Below, piece after piece: positions 22,044 to 34,500 of a stretch of 61,566 nt of DNA. The number at the start of each line of letters is the position of its first letter. Positions within the stretch are counted from its first letter, which is position 1. The notes beneath the pieces are model-generated. The model was not told where the DNA came from. It ran no database searches and saw only the letters and a list, made by a program, of their open reading frames with translations. The position numbers were made by a program, and so were the translations under genes. The DNA is from Cylindrobasidium torrendii FP15055 ss-10 (lineage: Eukaryota; Basidiomycota; Agaricomycetes; Agaricales; Physalacriaceae): positions 1-61,566 of the forward strand of contig KN880577.1 in the NCBI GenBank assembly GCA_000934385.1, read 5' to 3'.

Positions 22044-24124
22044 ATGCCTGCTGTTAAACGCGAGGCAGCTACTCCCACCAAAGTTACCAGTAGAAAGCGC
22101 GCCAGATACAGTAAGAATGCTGCTAATGTTTGTCTAAATGGGTATTTTCTCCGCTAAAACCTATCTGATGGGCTCAAGGACGAACAATCCGACGATTTAA
22201 AGCCAAAGATCGAAGTCAAGATCAAGGAGGAAGAGCCTATGATTGACAATATTCCGGACACGATTCGAGCACGACTCGATCCGTATAATCAAGCATTCAT
22301 TGTCCCACTTGACGACCCAGAATCCCATCACCTTGTTAAACGCAAACTGGTCTACAAAAACTACGGTGGCGGCTCACAGGATACCTTTACCAAGACAGGG
22401 CAAGACGCTCTTGACGAGAACCCGGGGATAAGAGTGCGACACTTTGCGATGCTGCTACGAACATGGAATCCTGAGTGTCCTCGCATCCCTGGCCAGCCAG
22501 GCCTCTTCTTTGGCTGCGGGTCCCTACCTCACTGGCCTCACGCTTCAGAAACCGTGTTTATTCGCATCACTACGGACGCTTTCTGGAGGTATTTAGGCGA
22601 ATACGAGTTCATCAAGTGTGCTCCACTCACCGTAGATGAGTTTCGCGCACTGCCTAACGAGGTTTGTTATTCAACCATATGAGATGCTACGCCATTTTGA
22701 AGCAATGATTTAGGCTCAAGTTAGTTGGTCCTCAGGACTGGCAAAAGCCAAATGGGCTACAGAGGCGCGGACCCGCATGTTCCTACGTATCCAATTTGGC
22801 CGCGAACCAACACTTGCCGAGTGCACAGCTGCACCAGACCCAAAAGGTCATATCTCTCCGCAGCAAATACAAGCCCAGTTAAGTGAAGGAAAAGAGGTCT
22901 GTATTTCTCTCCGTATCACCAAGCACCGGCCTTACGAGAAATCAGTCAATTGGTGTATGGGCCATTCGATGCGTCGCGTATGACGAGGAGCTCCAGCTTG
23001 AGCTCATTAATCTGTCTCGTGGGATTCCCAGGCGAGTGCATCCACATGCCCCACTACGAAGGAGAGCACGCAAGAAGTCCTCGAAGAAACAACCGCGACG
23101 ACGAGCATCGATAAATGAAGACTCAGAAGATGGTGACAACGACTTCAAACCACCAGCAGGGCCCTCTAGCTCGCGACCTGTCACACGCTCCAAGCGTCTG
23201 CAGCAGAGGCAGGCAGTCATCCGGAACCCCACTTTGGACGAGGATCAGGACGGTCCACCGCCTGCCCCCAGTGACGGTGAAGAAGAACCATCTATTGAGC
23301 GCCCCGAGGCGTCTCAGTCGTCGCCCCAGCCACCCGACAACGCTGATGAGATTCGACCACCGAGGCAGCGGACTCCTGAGCTCATAATTCTCTCAGACTC
23401 AGATGACGACGAATTTCCTGCCGGGGATGAGGACGAGGACATCATTGACAATCATCATGTTTTGGACGACCCAGAAGAGTCTGCTAATGAGGAAGATGTC
23501 ACCATCGTCCAAGACGCGGATGTGCGGGGCAAATCAACACAGGATGACAGGTCCACCATGCCTCCTCGTACACCGCCAGTGAACAATCAAGAGGACTCTA
23601 CGCCCGAGGATGGCACTACTGTCCTCCAAGAAGACTCGACCGACGACGTGACCCATCTCACCAGGGCCAAGTCAGAATCCACCGAAGAATCCAAGACACG
23701 TCCAGTGGATCTCGTCATTAAATCCAAGATTGAGGAGACCGACGTCGACGGCGACATCAAGATGGAGGAATCCGCGCCAGATTGGGATGATTCACTATCC
23801 GATCTCAGTGACCTTACCGACCTGGACAACGATGGGGACGATGGCTCAGAGGTCGAGGAGGAAGTAGGCAGTGACGACGAGCAAGCGGGCACCAATAGAG
23901 GTGTCGGCTTCGACGACCAGCAGGAATATGTCGTGGAGAAGATACTCGGAGAAGAGATATGCGCAGACGGTACGCTCATATATCATGTCAAGTGGGAAGA
24001 CTACCCGTTGGACAACCTACCGTGGTCGTGGTTGCCTGCCGCGGAAGCAGCTAAAGTATCGGAGGCGTTGCAGGAGTGGGAGGAAAGGAAGGCGGAGAGA
24101 CGACGAGCCAGACGGCGAAAGTAA
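22044..24124 (+). CDS. chromodomain protein with conserved N-terminal domain, copy A
   Basis: Four exons (22044-22127, 22179-22661, 22714-22896, 22946-24124) join to 642 residues. The basic N-terminus (MPAVKREAATPTKV) is followed by a conserved region containing RHFAMLLRTWNPECPRIPG, QPGLFFGCG, YLGEYEF, LTVDEFRALP and IGVWAIRC. This may correspond to the Agaricomycete DUF6697-type domain (uncertain). A long acidic Ser/Glu/Asp linker follows. Residues about 575-625 are a chromodomain: YVVEKILGEEICADG, then YHVKWEDYPLDNLPWSW, with the aromatic positions Y, W and W expected for methyl-lysine reading. The tail is basic (RRRARRRK). There is no reverse transcriptase or integrase nearby, so this is not simply a chromovirus integrase. 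Likely nuclear and chromatin-bound by inference. Confidence 0.8.
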
Positions 24125-24646
24125 CCAACGCACATATATAGCGCCTATAGTAGCTAATCTCTAATTCATCTATCACACAACGTTCAAGTAAAGTAGCCGT
24201 TGAACCAAACAGAATTCACACCGCACGCACTTGGAAATATTTAACCTAAGTATCAATTCAACTTGCTTGGGTCCAGATAATACGGGGTATCCTCAATCTT
24301 ATATGCACCTGGCACCAAGTATATGTCGGTATTGTACGTTGATTTTTCGTCGTCCATCGGGGGAGACGGTTACTAAGAGTAATGAGCGACGGGAAATCGG
24401 AGCAAAGTACACAAACGCAGGAGATAATATGCACTGTAAAAATGAGATATGTAGTCTGTTGCCGGGTGCCCCGTCCTAAGGGGCAAATAAATAATTAAAA
24501 TGTCAAATTCCATAGGTGAGGCGAGCGACGAGAAATAATCTATAGTGGAAGCAAGCAAAAAAGCATGGGATACGTGATACATGCCCGATATGCTGAAGGA
24601 CAGCCGTCAGTCGGGCGTTGGCTGGGGCGACGTTACATTGACAAGT
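24125..24646. other. convergent intergenic, no gene seen
   Basis: This spacer lies between the 3' ends of chromodomain copy A and the synthetase. It is AT-rich, with several AATAAA-like pieces (for example AAATAAATAATTAAAA near 24484) that could serve polyadenylation on either strand. Confidence 0.35.
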
Positions 24647-27600
24647 TTATAGTGTGCGTAGGGTCCGGGTGGACTGGGGATTGCGCTTCATGTAGTTGGT
24701 CCAGGTGTTGTCCACGCGCTTGCCAGGCCAGCCGACGTACACCGCACCACCCTCAGCGACCTCTCCAGATGTCAAGAGGGTGTGCTCCGACAGCATACTG
24801 CTGTCCTCCATGGAGGCACCAGAGAGCAGACGCGATCCCGAGCGGAGCGCGCATCCATTGCCAATCTTCAACGGGTTGAGTGCGAACTTGCCGCGCGAGT
24901 TGATGTGGGCGACAACGGAGCAGTTATCGAGAGCGACGTTGTCGCCAAGCTGAACCAGGTCGGGCTCCGTCATCAAACCCGCCTTGCCACCCGCGAAGAT
25001 TGCGCAGTCCTTGCCAATACGCGCGCCGAGCATGCGATAGAACCAGACGATGAACACGGTGCCACAGAGCGGTCCAAGCACTCCGCCATTGCCGTAACCC
25101 TTGTAAAGCGGACGCGAGAGAGTAAGGTGCAATTGCCAGCGTTGGCAGTAGCTGCTCTTGTCCCACTCGTATTTTCCCTGCTGGCGACGCCCGATGATAA
25201 TCCACTTGGTGACAACGACCCAGAGGATAGCGATGACAGCCTGGATGTTGAGGGCGACGATGAAGCCGGCAGCGATAAGGCCGTACAGGATGGCGAATGT
25301 GTACCAGTGAGTATCGAAGAAGTGGAACGCCGACAGATGTTCTTGGAGTGCGTGAAGCATCTGGGCGGCTGCGACGGCACTGATGGACCAGTATGCCGCG
25401 GAGAGACAGACGATAGCGATGTTGATGAAAAGCAGCAGGATGTAAGGAATGACAAAGAAGTCTGCCTGGCGCTTGTAGAACGCACGTCCGAAGGGTGTGA
25501 TGGTATCACCCTCGAGAACCTCCTTGTTGCCTTTGTTAAAGCAAATGGCCTGTCCACGGTCCGAGCCCATCCATGTCGAGCCGGGGTCGTAGCGAGCACC
25601 ACGGCAGGTAAGCGTACCAGAGCCCATGACAGCACTGCGTCCAACGGAGACACCAGGAAGCATAACACAACGGTCAGCAATCATAGCTGCAGACCGATTA
25701 GCTCAGGCATAAACATAAACAGCACAAGACGTACCTCCATCACCCACGGTGATCTTGTCGCTGCCGATAGAATCCGTGGTGAAGAATTCTGAACGCGAAC
25801 CAAAGACAACGTCGTTCCCAATCTCCAACATCTCAGGGTCAGGGCAGTAGATGCCCGAACCAGGCCAGTAAACGCGCTTGCCAATCTTAGCACCCATCAT
25901 GCGGTATACGACGGATACAGGCTCGTAATGTGTGCCCAAAATGCCAAATGCGGCCTTGAGCTTCTCCTGGGACAAAAGGGAGCCGTTGACATAGCGGCGT
26001 GTGAGTTCCCATTGGCTGGCCATTGCGGCAGGACGAGGCTTGTTGAGGCCCAGCATGCGCTTGACAATGATACCCATGAGCAGGCTGAGCAGAGGGGTGA
26101 CAGTGGCACGAATAACGCGAGAGATGGCATGGTAGATGATACGTTCTGGCAGGGCGAACCAGTAGATGACGGCGAGCAGGGAGACACCACCGGGAGGTAC
26201 GAAGTTTGTCTTGTACAACATGAGGAAGATAGCGGCGGCCCATGGAATGTCTGCTTAAATTAGTTTTCGAACAATGACGAGTAATCAGAATACTCGCAGG
26301 AAATGATGTTGACGGCAAGGATAATCGGCCATGCGACAAACAACTTGAGGAAGAAGTTGGGCTCAGCCAGGGTAGTGCGGTTATACACAGCATACTCCGG
26401 GGGCGAAGGCTCCTCGAGCGAAGACGCATGAGGGCCGTAAACGACGCCGTCCGGAATAGAGGCACCGGGCGCTAGCTGTGTATAAGTGTTGATGACCGCG
26501 TTCTTGCCAATGTTGATCCTGTCCAGGCGGAAGAAACCGTCGCGCTCGACGCAGAACCCGCGAACCAACGACGCATCGACCTTGGCACCATCATCGATGG
26601 TCAAGAGATCGTATTCTCCGAGCTTCGCCTTCTTCGCGATTTTGACATTGCGGCCAATCTTCGCTCCAAGCATGCGATAGTAAAGGATCTCAAGCGAGGG
26701 GTGCATTGAGAATATACCACGGCCAGCAATACGAAGACTCTGGTTCACGATCCACCAGCGAAGATGATACACCGACCAGCTGTATGAAGGTGAGTGCTGA
26801 GTGAACAGGCCAGAGAAGATACACTCACAAGCGATATGTTCCAGACTTGTACCTGCCAATAACAATCCATTTGAAGGCAATGGAAACCAAAGGCGCGACA
26901 ATGCGAACACCGATACGCGCAGCAAAGATGGAGAGGAGCAGAATACCCATCCTCTCGAAGAACTCGGTCTCAACGAAGGGCACTAACCAGGACATGACGT
27001 AGAGCAACAAAGCCCCTGCACCGACACTTAGTACCGTATGTTTGTAATGAGTCTTGGGCACTTACATGTCAAAGCAGTCTTCAGAGGGTAGAAGAAGATG
27101 AACGGAATGATTTGCACGATGAGGGATATCGGGTGATTCTGTCCACGGCCCTTTGCTGATGTGGCCGCCTCGTCCTGCCAGTCGAAGTTGAGGGTGGCAT
27201 CCGAAGGCGTGCCAGGATCATCGTACGTCTCCACGGACAAACTGCCCTGCTCCTTGTCGATAAGAGCTGCAATTCCAGAAACTGTACTTGAAGTGAAGAT
27301 AGAGGACACTGGAATGCTGACGTCGGCACGCTTGCGAATGTGGTATGTGAGCTTGCCGAGAAGCAGAGAGTTGCCACCGATGAGGAAGAAATCCGAGTCG
27401 CCCGTGATCATACCTGGCTCCATATTCAAGAGCTCAGCCATGATATCGCGCACGACGAGCGATGTTTGTGACATTGCTGAAGCGTTGGCGGACATAATTG
27501 CCTGTTCCATACCGGTGAAGTCAACGGCACCGTTGTTGTTGCGGAGAAGAGGCGTGGTCATGACATGCAGTGGGTCTGGTACGTTGTATCCCGGGAGCGT

Positions 27601-29811
27601 GGAACCAAGCGTGAGCTTGAGGACGGACACATCTGGTGTTGAAGACGAGTTCATCGAAACAAACGCTTCTGCGTTACCGTCGTGGCGGAAGCGGACAGCG
27701 ACATCCTCGACACCCATGGTGTCGAAGAGCGCCTGCTCGATAGCACGAAGATCAATGGTGACTCTTGAGCAAGCAATTGGCTCGGAGAGCGCGGCCAAAG
27801 GTGGCGGTACCGCAGCTTCGAAGTGACGGTGTGCCAAAGGGACATTGTCGTTCATCATGCCGAGGTTAAGGCGGGTAGCCAGCTTAATGCGCAAGGGCTT
27901 CCCAGCGCTGCAAATTTCTTTAGTGTCGGTACTAATATCGGAGAAAATGAAATGCACCTGTTCTTCGGAAGGTCATTCATGTAGATTATAGCAAAGGGCC
28001 ATTTCGAAGGATGGAGATGGTCTCTGCAAAGGCGTTAGGAAGAAAGTGATTGTGATACGGTAAGAGCGTACTTGAGCAGGTCGTTCAATTGAGACAGCCC
28101 TAACCGGGGCACGCCCGGCTTCATGACGATAACCACGCCAATTGCCTCCTGAAGCACGTCGTGTTCGATCGCGAAAGAGAGAGTGGCCTGTGAAGCATTA
28201 AAACCAACACGCTGACGCTGTCAGCCCTGCGCACCTTGACTTGCTCCTTTGCCGCTGTGACAATGGCTTCCTCCACCTCGAACGGGGATATGACTTCACC
28301 ACCCTTGTTGATGATCTCTTTGGAGCGACCAGTGATGTAGAGGTAGCCGTCGGCATCCATGTACCCACAGTCACCGGAATCGAACCAGCCTCCGCTGGTA
28401 AAGGCCGAAGTGTCGAGTGGTACGTTGCGGTCTGAGGAGACCTCATAGCCCTCGAATGTAGGGAGACCACGAACACAGACGGCGCCAGTTTTCTCGCGCT
28501 CCAATTCCTGCTCAAGGTTGCCAGGGTTGCGAATGGAGAGATATGGGCCGCAAGCAATTCCAGAGCACCCAGGGCGCTCGAGCTGGTAATTTGTGGGTGG
28601 AGTGGCGATAGGCATACATCTAGACAAAACAACAATCAGAGTCTAGCGCTCGGGTTCGTGGGAAGGGTGCGTACTCTGTCATTCCATACGAGGGCAGAAT
28701 GATGGCACCGACGAAACGGGTCTTAAGATCAACGGCCAATGATGGTAGCAGGCCTCCTGCAGCATTGCAAATCATCCGAATGCTCATATCGCGTTCGGGA
28801 ATAATGTGCTCGGGCTGAGACGTGAGGATAGCATGATGAATTGTGGGCGCGGCATAGTACCTACGGCGGGTCAGAGGGCGCCCATGTCAGATAGGCGAGA
28901 AGACGCACCAGGTAGCATGGAGAGATGAAGCTAAAGACCAGAAAGCCATCGCGTCGAAACCGGCGCACATAATTGCACTTCCGCCTGAGAACATGGGGGC
29001 CAACAGATTGCGTACAATACCTCCGACGTGGAAGAGCGGCATCATGTTTACTGGGGGCGGATCAGTGTGAAATAGAGGCGGCTGGCGGGTGATACGCACA
29101 GTTTACATCCCGGGGCCGCAGCGCCCATGAGTGAACCACGGCCCAAGTGCCGACTATCAACGAGAGCAGCGAGTAGGGGACGACCTTCTTTTTGCCGCTG
29201 GTGCCGGAGGTGTGGAGAACAAGGGACTTGTCCGCAAGGGTGTGGGGCCGAGATGGCTGGCTCGGGATAATGGTGTCGTCGCCATGCAGGGTCATATCAA
29301 ACAGTCCACATGGACCAAAGGAGCGACCGTGGATGTATACGATTTCGCAGTCCAGCTCCTCCTGCAGCGCCGCCAGTTCCAGCCTGTGTTCGGCGTCTGG
29401 GGTGGTGACGACGGCCCGGGCTCCGAGGCGCTGAGCATCCTCCTTGAGCTCTGCAGCGGTGCAGCTGGCATTGACGGGGGCACAGGTGTGGTAGGTCGCG
29501 AGTGCGAGCAGCGCCAGTGCGTTTTCCGGGCCAGTGGGGAGGACAATCATTACACGGTCGTTGGGCCCAAGCGGGCGACGGGTGCTTGCATGGGGCAGGG
29601 CAAAGGTATCGACGAAGTTGCGCAGAGTGTTGTGGGGCAGCGGGGCGCGTGACGGGTCTGGGGAGTGGATGGCTGGTCCGGAGGTAGAGCAAAGGCAGTC
29701 AAGCAGGGTATTCACATTTGGCGCGGCTTGTATGCGCTCAACTAGGATGTCGCCGAGCGATACGTCGGCTGGAGGGCGCACATCAGAAAGAAATGAGAGT
29801 GGAATCGCCAT
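24647..29811 (-). CDS. Pls-like adenylating synthetase: A-T-membrane-LbH multidomain protein
   Basis: Eleven exons join in frame to 1557 residues: 29811-29100, 29050-28909, 28860-28675, 28619-28235, 28187-28072, 28023-27958, 27907-27066, 27015-26829, 26779-26298, 26250-25735, 25686-24647. The intron 26297-26251 must be GC-AG (GCGAGT). The A domain (about residues 1-540) shows LHTSGTSGKKKVVP, SYGMTE, WFDSGDCGYMDADGYLYITG plus RSKEIINKGGE, and the catalytic Lys in PKNSAGKPLR. The T domain has IGGNSLLLG, with the phosphopantetheine Ser near residue 713. The rest alternates membrane helices with three hexapeptide-type beta-helix domains, each opening with YRMLGAKIG or YRMMGAKIG. This order (A, T, membrane helices, three tandem domains) is that of bacterial epsilon-poly-lysine synthetase (Pls/PosA). 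Substrate and product are unknown. It is probably a membrane-bound enzyme making an amino-acid homopolymer or amide. Confidence 0.88.
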
Positions 29812-30541
29812 GGTAGTTGTCGGCGTCGAGGCTAGGTGTCTAGATTGATGACTTCCACTTCAAAAGCGCGGCGGCGGTGTCGAGTCGTGGCAAGGACTGG
29901 ACGGCCAGGGCGAATCGAGGGAAAAAAGGGTGTAAAGGAATGGTGGAAGTTGGAGATTAAGAAGCAAATTGGCTCGGCGCTTATAGCGACCAGGTAAGTC
30001 CGCATCCTGAATCCTGGAACACGACGCGTGGTGCGTTCTGAAGATCAAATCGCCGGGGAAACAAACAGAGATCTATGAAAAATGACGATTATCGAATTGG
30101 TCCCAGAATCCGGGGAAAATGTTTTTTGTGACGTGACATCACGCAAAACAGTGGCGCAGCACATTCAATCCGCGGCTTGCTCAGAGTCACTGCAGTTCTC
30201 CCTTCTCCGCCGGGAACACTCAATCCCAGTAGCCTTCCTACCTGTGGGGCTGTGCTCCAATGACTCCGGGTAAAGGCTAATCACAGAATAGGCAAAAACG
30301 CGCGCATGCCCCGAACTGGACTGCGCAGCAGATACCTTTGGAGCGCTGGCTGATGGTCGCGACCGCCAAGTTACTCACTCATACACTGCTCGTAGGCCAA
30401 CTCCCAACTGCTAGATCCAAGGTCTCGGACGTGCACAACAAACACTCATCCCCCGTTAAAACATTCATTCATACTCCCATCACTCCCGACGATGTCGAAT
30501 AACCTAGTTGCCATCTTCCTCTCAACGTTGGGCGCTCAACG
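29812..30541. promoter_or_regulatory. upstream region of the Pls-like gene
   Basis: This gap precedes the synthetase start (minus) and also contains the 3' flank of the thioesterase gene, which is on the same strand. GGCGCTTATAGCGACC near 29978 is a weak TATA-like site with a short palindrome. TGACGTGACATCACG at 30128-30142 is palindromic and resembles a CRE/bZIP site. No coding frame is convincing. Confidence 0.4.
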
Positions 30542-31258
30542 TCAACGAGCGCCTCTTCCCCACACAGCGTCCAAATGACTATCCTCAGGCGTGCACTTTC
30601 GTAGACGATCATAATCATACCACACTACTTCCTCGTTTGATTCCGCCACTAGTTTGCCTTGCTTTAGGGAATAAGCGGCTGCCGAAAGTCGAAGAACCGC
30701 CGGGTCGTCGGCCACGTCGGCCTGTACGGGACGATGCGCGAGTAACAACTAGAATGGTTGAATCACCCTACCTCGTAAAATAACGAAAATGGACCTACAG
30801 TATCAGGGAATGTTACAGGCCGCCTGAATTTCACCTGGATGGATTTCAGGATCAATGACACCCCTTTGCCTTTGAGTAAAGCGTCTGCAGCATCCGGGCC
30901 TCCCAAACGGTGGCCCAGATACCGCATCCAGTGGATTCGACTCTGGAGATTACAGTCATAAAAGGGCCCCTCCAGTAGGCACCATAAGACACACCGACTC
31001 AAAGAACCTCACTATCAGGTCGAGGGTTCAGTATATAATTATACACAATGGTTGGCGGGCACAAGCGCACCGTATCGAACGTTATTGACATGCCTGGAAT
31101 GTAGTACTCAGATGGTGCTCCGAACGTGCCCGAAGAGATAACTGACTGGAACGAATCATGGTCTCCCCATGCAATAGGTTGCTCCCAAAAGTGTGACCTG
31201 TTGAACCCACTGATTTCGAGCCGTTTCTCAGCGTGTGCGAGGGCGCTTTGGTGGTCTG
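30542..31258 (-). CDS. hotdog-fold thioesterase (4HBT-like), start unresolved
   Basis: Exons 31258-31147, 31093-31071, 31011-30995, 30942-30799 and 30748-30542 join in frame. The protein reads FWEQPIAWGDHDSFQHVNNV, then RYVRFFESSRIHWMRYLGH, the 4-hydroxybenzoyl-CoA thioesterase signature with its conserved Asp and HVNN. It continues VKFRRPVTFPDTLLLAHRP and ends after YSLKQGKLVAESNEEVVW. Two exons are only 23 and 17 bases long. An upstream ATG at 31500 opens a Ser/Arg-rich presequence-like frame (MTILSRQISALGCRLVRPSS), but I could not splice it in phase. Members hydrolyse acyl-CoA or acyl carrier thioesters. It lies upstream of the synthetase on the same strand, about 730 bases away, so it could release or edit its products; this is inference. 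Confidence 0.75.
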
Positions 31259-31500
31259 CTAAAACGCGGCGCCATCAGGACTAGCGTCACAGGCTATAAG
31301 CAATTCGTCATATTTACTGAGAGCTTCCTCAGGGCCGACGACAGTGAGATGACGAGACGACTAGAGAGCATTGAGAAAGTCAGGGGATGGAGCAATGATA
31401 TACTTGGAGGACAAACAGACGAGAACGCCGCAACTGCCTGGGATGACGGTCGAACCAGGCGACACCCCAAGGCAGAAATTTGGCGCGACAGTATCGTCAT
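31259..31500 (-). CDS. possible first exon of the thioesterase gene
   Basis: The frame from the ATG at 31500 encodes about 60 residues rich in Ser, Leu and Arg with no acidic residues, like a mitochondrial presequence. It ends at AAGCTCTCA followed by GTAAAT. Joining to the next acceptor (TTTTAG at 31259) leaves the frame off by one, so the true splice sites differ or the exon is not used. A later acceptor, GCTGAG, would restore phase. Confidence 0.35.
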
Positions 31501-34500
31501 CCTTAATTGACTAGAAACCTTGTGAAATGTCGATATAGTCTGCAGGCGTCACACCGATGGTGGGAGATAAGCGTAGAAACGGAAACTCCCGACCCGGGAG
31601 GAGGCGCGATCGCTTCGATGCGCTCCCGCCTTCTTTCTCCTTTTGACCACGATCTCTTTTCCTTCAAAATTTTCGATTTCTCATTTGTTTCCGTTTGACA
31701 GCGACAAACGTTTATTCCACAAATGGTGTGTTTGGACCCTGCATCAGTGACTTGCCCGAAACAGAATAGACTTCAAACAGTACTATCGAGCGGTCGCAGA
31801 GAAGCGCTTCATCCATGTGTTGGATTCAGTGGATAGAGCAGTCGCATCCCCGGGTATCCGACGGTAGAGGCGTGGTCCATATGTCTCCATGTCTGAATGC
31901 AGATACATCACGCTCGAGTGGATTAGCTCCTTGTGTGCCGCATTTCTCTTACAATTGATCAAACGAAACGCGCCTCAAGCGTTCGCGACCGACGAAAAAT
32001 GTCCACGCTGGCATCTCTATCTTTTTTTCATCAGTATAGCATCGGATTAGTCCCGGGCATCCGGTGTATTCCTTTCCATTGCTCGCAGGCTTGGCTTTTG
32101 CAAATGCTTGGCCAGAAGTTAGAATCCAGTATCGTATTTATAACCTCTCTCTATCACACCATTGTTATCTGCGAAGAGGTCACCCGTTGTCGAATCATCT
32201 CGCCCCGAGCGCCCGTCCCGTCCTTCCTGTGAGGCCAAACTGCCCACCCACGTACCGGAAACTCCGAGGAATAACGCGTCCGGAGCAGCAGCAATACAAC
32301 CCCACCTTTTCTTCGGTTCATTATCGTCACGCAGTCTTTCAAAAGAAGGGAATTTATCCATATCTCGGATGTTCAACTCTATCTCTACCATATCGAATTG
32401 CTCTGTGGCTACAGGAGCTCGTGCTCGTAGGTGGTCGGTAACCAAGCCCCCAGTTTTGTTGGATAGCACTCGAATCATGTCCAAGTTGCAAAGAACTGCA
32501 GTGGCTCGGCGTACTGCAAAACTGGGGTTCGCGCTCTACTCACAACTCATTCATCGCTCTGCGCAGACCCAAGGCACCTTGGCATTGACGGACCACAAGA
32601 GTAAGGGTAGGCTCCGAATACGCGATGTCGAGTACCAAGCACGGTGCGTCCCCTTACGTTCTCAACGTGCGCACATTCAAAGTTAGAACATATCGTGCTC
32701 AATCAATCTGCGAACACATGACTTCTGTATCTTCGACAATGAAGCGACCGTAAGGGTGGATACATTCGTGTGGTACTTTTACTACCCAATAAACGAAAGG
32801 AGAGTGAGAAGGCTTCCACACCCGTGGCTGTTCACCCTCGCCCAACCGCGAAATACAAACAAGGGCTTCTAGATTCCGTCGATTGGACGTTCGTCATCCT
32901 GAAGGTGAGTAGTGTATAGGATTTCTTCGCCTAATCACTGTCGGCAAAGAGTACGCACAATTTACCATGTCAGAATATCATTAATGATCTGAGTGAGTTG
33001 TAAACGTTGGACCTCACCTCGGACATGCTGTACTTACTGTAACTAGGTTCGTTCGAAGCTGCTCTTTCGATCGCACACAGCCACCCAGTGGCACCTTTCC
33101 GCGTGATGTGGGCTTTTGTGCGTCGTTTACTTTTGCATCCCATGGCCATGTACCGCCAAGGTAGATACCTTTGCTATTCAATCGATGACGATACGCTCAA
33201 AAACGATAATACACTCCAGGTCCACTCGTTTCAGGGTCACAGCCACCCCACCATTAAGAGCTTAAAGTCGAATACTGGGGCGATGTCCTCCCGTTCTCCC
33301 AAGAGCTCTTAGCCAAGTAACTCCACGATAATTTGCTTGACTAACCACCCCATTTTTTTCTAGCCCGTCATTCCCAGTGTCGTTGTGAATACCTGCCTAG
33401 TATTCAAGTCGCACCGGTGGGCCACATCCAGCCATTCTCAGTGTCGTAGGCGTAAATTATCTGATTGTTTATCTTCCATGTACCCGGGTGGCATCGACGT
33501 GGTGTTGACACCGCGGCGCTTCACGCATTCTGGTTAATGCCTCTCGGGCCTGCGATTCAATAACCATGTTATCGTCTTCGAGAGGGTCGTTGTATATTAG
33601 AGTATACTCGGGCTGTTCATCAGAAAATATATAAAAACGGCGTCTGAAGGTCGATACCGAGCGTTGACCCTTCTTGTTGGACATTGACTGGGGATTCTTC
33701 GAGGAACACTTTACCGGGCGACCACTTTTCCCCTTTGGCTGCCATATTGTTCATATATTACTGCATTTGGAATGCCGGTGTACCAATCTAAACCTTCAAC
33801 GCTGTAACATTCGTCCGTACTCTGCATATCTATGTCACGCTTTGACCGCATTCGAATGAGGAACTCAATATTTCCTACGAAAGTGCTGCGTTCCGCGGAT
33901 TGCCCAACCTTTTAAAAATATTCTTGCATTATTTGTAAGATGATACCAAATGTATTACCCTTCTCGCCTCGATCTCTCTTCTCAATAATGAGACATCCGC
34001 CACGGTCACCATATGCCGATCATCCTCTTCTTACAAGCTTGGATTGGTCTTTAAGTCCATGCCTTGAGGACCTCCTTCTCAATCCGTGCTGCGGTCCCAG
34101 TCATAGCTTTGCAAAAGCACTCAACCCCAGTGGATTCGACATCACTCATTGTCTCCCGTACTTCCGCGAAGTCATGCTTATCTCCCGCGTTTCTGAAGGT
34201 ATGCGAGCTGCTCAGTGCTCAGAACAGCGCAGCATTTACCATTAATGGATCAACGGACCAGGCATGACCAAAGAGAAGCGTATGAATACAATTAGTACAT
34301 ACCGAACGTCAATCCCAAGATGAAAACGACATAGCCTTACGTCGAGAATTGATATCACTTTTACTAGTTTCTTTTTGCAGATTCCAGACCCCGAATAAAA
34401 AGCATCCCGACTCGCAGACCAACCCCGCCCGCCGCCGGCTGGATGTATCAAGACAGTACTATCCTGTATCAATTCATAGCTGTTCTAACCCAATGAAGCT

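Noticed and set aside
24782..25792. 336-codon plus-strand frame over the synthetase 3' end
   Set aside because: It is a shadow of the minus-strand coding exon and has no domain features.
32162..32686. 174-codon plus-strand frame in the gene-poor region
   Set aside because: No ATG at its start, no family features, and its composition is like chance.
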